From positions 1-64,000 of the forward strand of contig JAFQCX010000037.1 in assembly GCA_017416245.1 (NCBI GenBank): a stretch of 64,000 nucleotides of DNA. The letters run 5' to 3'. The notes under the pieces are model-generated. The model ran no database searches and had not been told where the DNA came from. It saw only the letters and a program-made list of their open reading frames with translations. The translations under genes and the position numbers were made by a program. The DNA comes from Oscillospiraceae bacterium (GTDB taxonomy: Bacteria; Bacillota; Clostridia; Oscillospirales; Oscillospiraceae). Shown here one piece after another: positions 58,932-64,000 of this stretch (positions are counted from its first letter, which is position 1; each line of letters opens with the position of its first letter).

Positions 58932-59150
58932 TTACAGTTCAATTTCAAAATCCGGCTCAACCTTTCTGCAAACCTTCATAACCGCCTTCATAACCTTCTT
59001 TTCGTCCGCGCCGGGGGCAAATTCCACCGTCATCTTCTGGGCCCAAAAGTTTATGGTGGCAGAAGCAATGCCTTCTACCTTGTTTGCTTCTATCTCGCAC
59101 AGATTTGCGCAGTTGGCGCAGTCCACTTCAATTTGGTATGTTTTCATCAT
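58932..59150 (-). CDS. stand-alone heavy-metal-associated (HMA) domain protein
   Basis: A 72-residue ferredoxin-like-fold metal-binding domain. DCANCANLC holds the CxxC pair, with an extra cysteine four residues later (CxxCxxxC), which may add a ligand. It probably delivers Zn, Cd or Pb to the ATPase whose gene starts 15 bp downstream, replacing the fused domain of ZntA/CadA. AAAGGATGAC precedes the first of two adjacent ATG codons. Confidence 0.92.
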   Translation of the reverse strand: MMKTYQIEVDCANCANLCEIEANKVEGIASATINFWAQKMTVEFAPGADEKKVMKAVMKVCRKVEPDFEIEL

Positions 59151-59186
59151 AATATGTCATCCTTTTCCTATATTTCAATTAAGTGC

Positions 59187-59215
59187 TTGTTTAATCGTTG
59201 CAGGGGTAGTATAAT
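59187..59215 (+). promoter_or_regulatory. promoter and possible operator of the metal regulator
   Basis: TTGTTT (59187-59192) and TATAAT (59210-59215), 17 bp apart, precede the ArsR-AraC gene. ATTAA and TTAAT (59179-59183, 59192-59196 approximately) form an AT-rich inverted repeat across the -35, a typical place for ArsR-type repression of both divergent transcripts. Confidence 0.6.
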
Positions 59216-59303
59216 AGATTACACACCCATTGTCAACGATTTGGGCGCAATCCCTTCTGTTTGGGAGAAAAACATTTCCAAAAAGGATATTCGGAGGAGC
59301 GTT

Positions 59304-60014
59304 ATGACTTTTTTACACCAGCATCCCGAAAAAAACGGCAAGGAACGCCTGTACCATTCTATGCCCCAGAGCGAAAATTTCGTGGCGGTAGCGGAGCTGT
59401 TAAAGCTGCTGGGTGACCCTACCCGCTTGCAGCTGTTTTGGATCTTGTGCCACACAGAGGAATGTGTTGTGAACCTGGCGGCGGTTTTAAATGTGTCCAG
59501 CCCTGCTGTTTCCCATCATATCCGTTTTCTGAAAGAGTGCGAATTGCTGGAATCCCGCAAGGAGGGCAAGGAGGTCTACTATAAGGCAGCCCCCACCGAA
59601 ACCGCAAAGCTGCTGCACATCACCATTGAAAAAATTATGAAAACCGCCTGTCCCATAGTGCAGGAGCAGAGCTGCAGCCCCCGCCAGGCAGATGAAACCA
59701 TCGCCCAAATGCACACGTATCTGCTTGCCAATCTGGACAAGCGCATTTCCGTTGACACCCTCTCCCGCAAATTCCTGATGAATCCCACTACCTTAAAGAG
59801 CAAATTCAAGGCCGCCTACGGCCACTCCATTGCCACCCATATCAAGCGCCACAGAATGGAAAAGGCCGCCAGGCTGCTTTTGGAAACGGATATGCCTGTG
59901 GGCGAGATTTCCACAAGCGTGGGCTACGCCAGCGGCAGCAAATTTTCCTCTGCCTTTTCTGAATCCTACGGTCTTCTGCCCCTGGAATACCGCAAGAAAT
60001 ACGCGCAGAAATAA
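59304..60014 (+). CDS. ArsR-type/AraC-type fusion regulator
   Basis: A 236-residue protein joining two DNA-binding modules. Residues ~23-105 are an ArsR/SmtB winged helix (LLGDPTRLQLFWIL, the recognition helix NVSSPAVSHHIRFL). Its third helix region reads EECVVNL, close to the CVCDL metal site of ArsR/CadC but with only C54 kept; C49, C79, C116 and C124 are other candidate ligands. Residues ~135-236 are an AraC-type double helix-turn-helix (ISVDTLSRKFLMNPTTLKSK, EISTSVGYASGSKFSSAF). It diverges from the HMA-ATPase genes and very likely controls them in response to Zn/Cd/Pb. The ATG at 59304 has a strong GGAGGAG site. Confidence 0.9.
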   Translation: MTFLHQHPEKNGKERLYHSMPQSENFVAVAELLKLLGDPTRLQLFWILCHTEECVVNLAAVLNVSSPAVSHHIRFLKECELLESRKEGKEVYYKAAPTETAKLLHITIEKIMKTACPIVQEQSCSPRQADETIAQMHTYLLANLDKRISVDTLSRKFLMNPTTLKSKFKAAYGHSIATHIKRHRMEKAARLLLETDMPVGEISTSVGYASGSKFSSAFSESYGLLPLEYRKKYAQK

Positions 60015-60021
60015 AGGAAAG

Positions 60022-60050
60022 TTGCCAAACAGCAAATAATTTGTTATAAT
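60022..60050 (+). promoter_or_regulatory. promoter of the trkA-trkH operon
   Basis: TTGCCA (60022-60027) and TATAAT (60045-60050) with a 17-bp spacer, about 27 bp before the ATG at 60083. Confidence 0.8.
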
Positions 60051-60082
60051 ATTAGTTAATACGCAAAAAAGAGGTATTGCTT

Positions 60083-61441
60083 ATGAATATCATCATTGCA
60101 GGTATCGGTAAGGTCGGCAAGGTGCTGGTGCAGCAACTCACCGCTGAGGGACACTCCCTGACCCTGATCGATCAGAACAATCAGGTTTTGGAAAAGCTGG
60201 TGGTGCAATACGACGCTATCGGTGTGCAGGGCAACTGCGCCGCAAAGACCATACTGGAGCAAGCCGGTGTGGGTGATGCAGATCTGGTGATCGCCGCCAC
60301 CGACGCCGACGAAGTGAATCTGTTGTGTTGCCTCACCGCCCACGGCATCAACCCCAACATACATACCATCGCCCGTATTCGCGACCCGGAATACACCGAG
60401 CAGATCATGACCATGGGCGATACCTTCCCCCTGTCTATGACGGTGAATCCGGAAAAGCAGGCAGCTATGGAAATTGAACGGCTGCTGAAATTCCCCGGCT
60501 TCCTCCGGCGGGAATCCTTCGCCAAGGGTCGCTCTCAGATCGTGGAGCTGCGAATCGACGGCAAAAGTAAGCTGAAAAACGTTTCTCTGATGGATATGGG
60601 CAGCATCGTCAAATGCCGGGTGCTGGTGTGCGCCGTTCTCCGAAACGGACAGGCCGTAGCCCCCAGCGGTAGCTTCGTGCTGCAGGAGGGCGACCGTATT
60701 TTCGTCACCGCGCCCACCTCAGATCTGGCAGTGCTGCTGAAGAATTTGGATATTGTCACCCGTCGGGTCCGTCGGGTGCTGCTGTGCGGCGGCGGCCGTG
60801 TCAGCTTCTATCTGGCAAGTCTATTAGAGGACGACGGTATGTCCGTCAGTATTTTGGAAAAGAATCCCCAGCGGTGCATCGAGCTGGCAGAGGAGCTGCC
60901 TAACGCCAGCGTGATCCGTGGCGATTGCAGCAACCAGTCCGTTTTGGAGGATCAGGGCATGGACGAGTGTGATGCGGTTGTGGCGCTCACAGGTCTGGAT
61001 GAAACCAATATGATCCTGTCCCTGTACGCAGCCGGTCGGGGTGTGGCGCAGACCATCACCAAGCTCAGCCGCGAAGAGAGCGTCCGCATTGCCAACACCA
61101 TGAACTTAGGCAGCGTTATCAGCCCCAAGGAGCTGTGCAGTAACGCCATTGTCCGCTATGTGCGGGCTATGCAGAACCAGACCGGCGCTGCGGTGTCCGT
61201 CCACGCGATCGCTGACGGGCAGGTAGAGGCGGTGGAATTTGTGGTGGACGAAAACACCCCCAACTGCGGTGTGCCCTTGAAGAGCATCCGCCTGACCGCA
61301 GGCGTGCTGATCGCAGGCATTGTCCACGGCACCAGATCCGAAGTGCCTAACGGCGACTCCTGTTTTGTGCCGGGCGACCGGGTGGTGGCCGTCACCAGCC
61401 ACCGGGGCAGCCTGCAGCAGCTCAGTGATATCTTCGCCTGA
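60083..61441 (+). CDS. trkA: Trk potassium uptake regulatory subunit TrkA
   Basis: A 452-residue peripheral protein with two tandem RCK units. Each has a TrkA-N Rossmann fold (IIIAGIGKVGKVLVQ at the start, RVLLCGGGRVSFYLAS near 235) and a TrkA-C domain. It binds NAD(H) or ATP and gates TrkH. Length equals E. coli TrkA (458). The ATG at 60083 follows AGAGGT at a normal distance; a TTG two codons earlier is less likely. TrkH follows after 11 bp. Confidence 0.94.
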   Translation: MNIIIAGIGKVGKVLVQQLTAEGHSLTLIDQNNQVLEKLVVQYDAIGVQGNCAAKTILEQAGVGDADLVIAATDADEVNLLCCLTAHGINPNIHTIARIRDPEYTEQIMTMGDTFPLSMTVNPEKQAAMEIERLLKFPGFLRRESFAKGRSQIVELRIDGKSKLKNVSLMDMGSIVKCRVLVCAVLRNGQAVAPSGSFVLQEGDRIFVTAPTSDLAVLLKNLDIVTRRVRRVLLCGGGRVSFYLASLLEDDGMSVSILEKNPQRCIELAEELPNASVIRGDCSNQSVLEDQGMDECDAVVALTGLDETNMILSLYAAGRGVAQTITKLSREESVRIANTMNLGSVISPKELCSNAIVRYVRAMQNQTGAAVSVHAIADGQVEAVEFVVDENTPNCGVPLKSIRLTAGVLIAGIVHGTRSEVPNGDSCFVPGDRVVAVTSHRGSLQQLSDIFA

Positions 61442-61452
61442 GAGGTACGCCC

Positions 61453-62904
61453 ATGAATGTGAAGATGATGGGGCGGTTTATCGCCCAAATTATCGCCATT
61501 GAGGCGGTATTTATGGTGCCTGCCCTTGGTATCAGCCTTGGCTATGGAGAGTGGCCGGGGGTACAGGCCTTTGCCGTAACCATTGGCATTATGCTGATCC
61601 TGGCGGCAATTATGTACGCTCTGTGCCGCAAGGCAGACCGGCTTTTCGGCGCAAGAGAGGGTCTTGTGTGCGTGGCTTTGAGTTGGATCGTTATGAGTCT
61701 TTTGGGGGCGCTGCCCTTTGTTCTCAGCGGACAGGTGAAATCTTACATCGATGCCCTGTTTGAAATTGTCTCCGGCTTTACCACCACCGGCTCTTCTGTG
61801 ATCGCCGATGTGGAAAGCCTGTATCGGGGCATTCTCTACTGGCGCAGCTTCAGCCACTGGGTTGGCGGTATGGGTGTGCTGGTGTTCCTGCTGGCGATCC
61901 TGCCGGGCAGCCAGGGCTCCGGCTTTACTATGCACCTGCTGCGGGCGGAAAGCCCCGGCCCGGACGTGGGCAAGCTGGTGCCGAAAATGCGCCAGACCGC
62001 GCTGATCCTCTACTGCATTTATATTGTTCTGACCATTGTAAACGTCGTCTTTCTGCTGTGCGGCAGAATGCACTGGCTGGATGCCCTCTGCACCGCCTTT
62101 GGTACGGCAGGCACCGGTGGCTTCGGCGTTTATAATGATTCTTTGGGAAGTGTCAGCCCCTATATTCAAAAAGTGACCACCGTGTTTATGTTCCTGTTCG
62201 GCATCAATTTCAGCTGCTACTATCTGCTTCTGCTGGGCAAGCTGAAAAGCGTGTTTAAGGATGAGGAGCTGCGGCTGTATGTGGGACTGGCGGTTGCCAG
62301 CGTGATTGCTTTGGTGCTGAGCATTCGACCTTTGTATGCCACATTGGAGGAGACCATTCGCCACGCGGCATTTCAAGTGTCCTCCATTATGACCACCACC
62401 GGCTATACCACCACGGACTATGACCTGTGGCCTGCCTTTTCCAAGGGAATTCTGTTGCTGCTGATGATCGTGGGCGCTTGCGCCGGGTCTACCGGCGGCG
62501 GTCTGAAATGTATCCGGGTGCTATTGCTGTTCAAAGCCTTGCGCCGGAATATCCGCCAGATCCTGAACCCCCGGAAGGTGCTGGTCGTACGCTCCAACGG
62601 CAAGCCCGTAAACGAAAAGGTTCTGGAAAACACCAATGCCTACCTTGCGGCGTATGTGATCATCATTGTGCTTTGCACCTTGATTCTGTCACTGGACGGT
62701 TTCAGCTTTGAAACCAATCTGTCTGCAACGCTGGCTACCTTCAACAACATCGGCCCCGGAATGGCCGCCGTTGGGCCAACCTGCAATTTCAGCAGCTACA
62801 GCGCTCTTTCCAAGCTGACGATGACCCTTGCAATGCTGGCAGGACGGTTGGAGATATTCCCCATTCTGGTACTGTTTTCCCGCAGCACCTGGAACAAAAA
62901 GTAA
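61453..62904 (+). CDS. trkH: Trk potassium uptake membrane subunit TrkH
   Basis: A 483-residue membrane protein with four pore repeats. Selectivity-filter loops are visible at FTTTGSS, GTAGTGGFG, TTTGYTT and GACAGSTGGG. It imports K+ (possibly with some Na+), controlled by TrkA from the same operon. Length matches TrkH. A terminator follows that overlaps the convergent DtxR-type gene. Confidence 0.94.
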   Translation: MNVKMMGRFIAQIIAIEAVFMVPALGISLGYGEWPGVQAFAVTIGIMLILAAIMYALCRKADRLFGAREGLVCVALSWIVMSLLGALPFVLSGQVKSYIDALFEIVSGFTTTGSSVIADVESLYRGILYWRSFSHWVGGMGVLVFLLAILPGSQGSGFTMHLLRAESPGPDVGKLVPKMRQTALILYCIYIVLTIVNVVFLLCGRMHWLDALCTAFGTAGTGGFGVYNDSLGSVSPYIQKVTTVFMFLFGINFSCYYLLLLGKLKSVFKDEELRLYVGLAVASVIALVLSIRPLYATLEETIRHAAFQVSSIMTTTGYTTTDYDLWPAFSKGILLLLMIVGACAGSTGGGLKCIRVLLLFKALRRNIRQILNPRKVLVVRSNGKPVNEKVLENTNAYLAAYVIIIVLCTLILSLDGFSFETNLSATLATFNNIGPGMAAVGPTCNFSSYSALSKLTMTLAMLAGRLEIFPILVLFSRSTWNKK

Positions 62905-62907
62905 AGC

Positions 62908-62936
62908 AAAAAGCCTGTCAATCGACAGGCTTTTTT
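62908..62936. terminator. terminator overlapping the DtxR-type stop
   Basis: AAAAAGCCTGTC / GACAGGCTTTTTT around 62908-62936 with loop AATC. It ends the Trk operon and covers the last codons and stop of the convergent regulator gene, probably serving both strands. Confidence 0.88.
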
Positions 62937-63301
62937 GTATGCTCTTGCACGTGTTTTTTGATGGCCTCAAAGGACTCATCGCTGATATCGTGCTCCAGCT
63001 TGCAAGCATCCTCCATGGCTGTTTTCTCGTTCACGCCCAGAGAAACCAGCAGCCGTGATAAAAGCGTATGGCGTTCATAGATCTTCTCCGCCACGGTATA
63101 GCCGCTATCGGTCAGCGTGATCGCGCCATCCGGCGCAATTTCAATGAAATCGCCCTTTTTCAGCAAGCCCATAGCTCTGCTGACGCTGGGCTTGGAATAG
63201 CCCATATGCTCCGCCACGTCCACTGCGCGCACGTGGTTACTCTTTTTTTGCAGCACAAAAATTGTTTCCAAATACATCTCGCCGGATTCCTGAATACGCA
63301 T
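62918..63301 (-). CDS. DtxR/MntR-family metal-dependent regulator
   Basis: A 127-residue iron/manganese-type regulator. The N-terminal winged helix (VRAVDVAEHMGYSKPSVSRA) is followed by the dimerisation and metal domain with ERHTLLSRLL and CKLEHDISDES, which holds the usual metal-ligand E, C and H residues. The SH3-like third domain is absent, as in MntR. It probably represses Mn or Fe uptake genes that are not in this window. GGGAGGTG precedes the ATG. Confidence 0.92.
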   Translation of the reverse strand: MRIQESGEMYLETIFVLQKKSNHVRAVDVAEHMGYSKPSVSRAMGLLKKGDFIEIAPDGAITLTDSGYTVAEKIYERHTLLSRLLVSLGVNEKTAMEDACKLEHDISDESFEAIKKHVQEHTKKPVD

Positions 63302-63332
63302 ACTACACCTCCCGGGCGCAAACTACTGTTAT

Positions 63333-63361
63333 AGTGTATCACAAGAAACGCTATTTTGCAA
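63333..63361 (-). promoter_or_regulatory. promoter of the DtxR-type gene
   Basis: Minus-strand TTGCAA (63356-63361) and TACACT (63333-63338), 17 bp apart. Confidence 0.65.
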
Positions 63362-63365
63362 ACAG

Positions 63366-63400
63366 GAAAGAAAAACAGGGAAGGCTCCCCTCCCCTGTTT
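63366..63400 (-). terminator. terminator of the right-edge glycosidase gene
   Basis: AAACAGGG / CCCTGTTT (63373-63380, 63393-63400) with an A-rich left flank, giving TTTTTCTTTC on the minus strand after the stem. It lies 12 bp past the stop of the partial gene. Confidence 0.8.
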
Positions 63401-63411
63401 TCGGTATCCAA

Positions 63412-64000
63412 TCAATCTACATTGGGTTCAAAGAAGCTGCGACAGAACTTGTGCATAGGTCCTTCGTACCAGGCCTCTGCCAAGAATTCTGTGCCCTTCT
63501 GGTCACCCCAGGCGTAGTAGATCAGGGTTCTGCCCTGATATTCGCACATTTCAAGGTCAGACAGGTTGATGTTCAGCGCGCCATCGATACGCTCCCGCTC
63601 TGCAGGAGTCAGATGGGGGTTGGCGATCTGCTTGTCCTCATCATCGTAGACCATAATGGGGTTGATGGGGCTGTATTCCCAGTTTACCAGATCCTTACTG
63701 CGGGCAATGCAGCTGGCAAAGCGGTAGTTCTGATAACCCTCCAAATAGCCCACATAGTAGTGGTCATCACCGGGGAAGGTATACAAGGCGGGAGAGCCAC
63801 AGTACACATCTCTCTGGAATGCGTGATCCCAGGGAGTCAAGGTCCAGTTGGTCAGATCCTTAGACTGCATAAACCGGAAGGTGAAGTGCACAGGACCGCA
63901 CTCCTCGCGGGGGGCGGAGATCTCAATGAGCAGGGTGTAGGTGTCACCCATTTTTGCGATGTTTACATTGTAGATCTTCCAGCCGGGCATTTCCACTTCC
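63412..64000 (-). CDS. beta-propeller glycoside hydrolase, 3' part (GH32/GH43-like), runs off the window
   Basis: The last 195 or so codons of a minus-strand gene that continues past 64000. Two blade motifs with the glycosidase style, SKDLTNWTLT and SKDLVNWEYS, and DVYCGSPALYTF suggest a five-bladed propeller of the GH32/43/68-type clan. The C-terminal part (YYAWGDQKGTEFLAEA) matches such enzymes loosely. The catalytic aspartate region lies outside the window, so the family cannot be fixed. Confidence 0.7.
   Translation of the reverse strand, partial: EVEMPGWKIYNVNIAKMGDTYTLLIEISAPREECGPVHFTFRFMQSKDLTNWTLTPWDHAFQRDVYCGSPALYTFPGDDHYYVGYLEGYQNYRFASCIARSKDLVNWEYSPINPIMVYDDEDKQIANPHLTPAERERIDGALNINLSDLEMCEYQGRTLIYYAWGDQKGTEFLAEAWYEGPMHKFCRSFFEPNVD

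Overview
The window looks like a chromosomal segment of an anaerobic, low-oxygen-adapted Firmicute, most likely a gut Oscillospirales/Ruminococcaceae-type Clostridium relative. This is an inference from gene content and style: strong AAAGGAGG-type ribosome sites, sigma-A promoters, several AraC and ROK regulators, many glycan-degrading enzymes, methanogen-like Hdr/Flx redox proteins, and a moderately GC-rich backbone interrupted by AT-rich islands. I see no rRNA, tRNA, CRISPR array, transposase or phage gene.

Layout. (1) 1-5.75 kb: a GH2 glycosidase, then a three-gene minus-strand operon (neutral-ceramidase-like protein, DegT-type PLP enzyme, TIM-barrel isomerase) facing a divergent ROK regulator (5975-7171). 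(2) 7.2-11.96 kb: an AT-rich cassette (AraC regulator, KDPG-type aldolase, DgoK-type kinase, TIM-barrel hydrolase-like protein) bounded by two 97-bp direct repeats; it also carries a broken copy of the GH2 gene start. (3) 12-19.9 kb: an AraC regulator facing an eight-gene operon (2-hydroxyacid dehydrogenase, KDPG-type aldolase, P-loop kinase, FAD oxidoreductase, TIM-barrel isomerase, histidine phosphatase, metallo-beta-lactamase-fold hydrolase, SGNH esterase) that reads like an undescribed sugar or sugar-acid pathway. (4) 20-24.6 kb: a large membrane-anchored surface protein and a Kef/Nha-type antiporter.

(5) 24.7-36.2 kb is the most remarkable region. One promoter precedes twelve tightly packed genes: HdrB, HdrC, HdrA, FlxD/MvhD, FlxC, FlxB, FlxA, a thiol:fumarate-reductase-like iron-sulfur subunit, a fumarate reductase flavoprotein, an AspT/YidE-type transporter and both class I fumarase subunits. 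Together they suggest a soluble, quinone-independent machine that takes electrons from NAD(P)H through Flx to an HdrABC flavin-bifurcating core and delivers them to fumarate, possibly also reducing ferredoxin. The fumarase makes fumarate from malate and the transporter may exchange C4 acids or aspartate.

(6) 36.3-57 kb: a plant-glycan and L-rhamnose region. It holds GH43-like, GH106-like and six-hairpin-type hydrolases, a beta-propeller protein, a putative TIM-barrel glycosidase, a two-domain alpha/beta hydrolase, an acyltransferase-like protein and a carboxylesterase, followed by rhamnulokinase, L-rhamnose isomerase and two class II aldolases. (7) 57-64 kb: metal and potassium homeostasis: a P1B-2 Zn/Cd/Pb-type ATPase with a separate HMA protein and a divergent ArsR-AraC fusion regulator, then TrkA-TrkH, a DtxR/MntR-type regulator, and the 3' end of another beta-propeller glycosidase running off the right edge.

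Starts were moved from the longest open frame where a ribosome site argued for it. Promoters and terminators were found by eye from consensus hexamers with 16-17 bp spacing and from stem-loops with T tracts.
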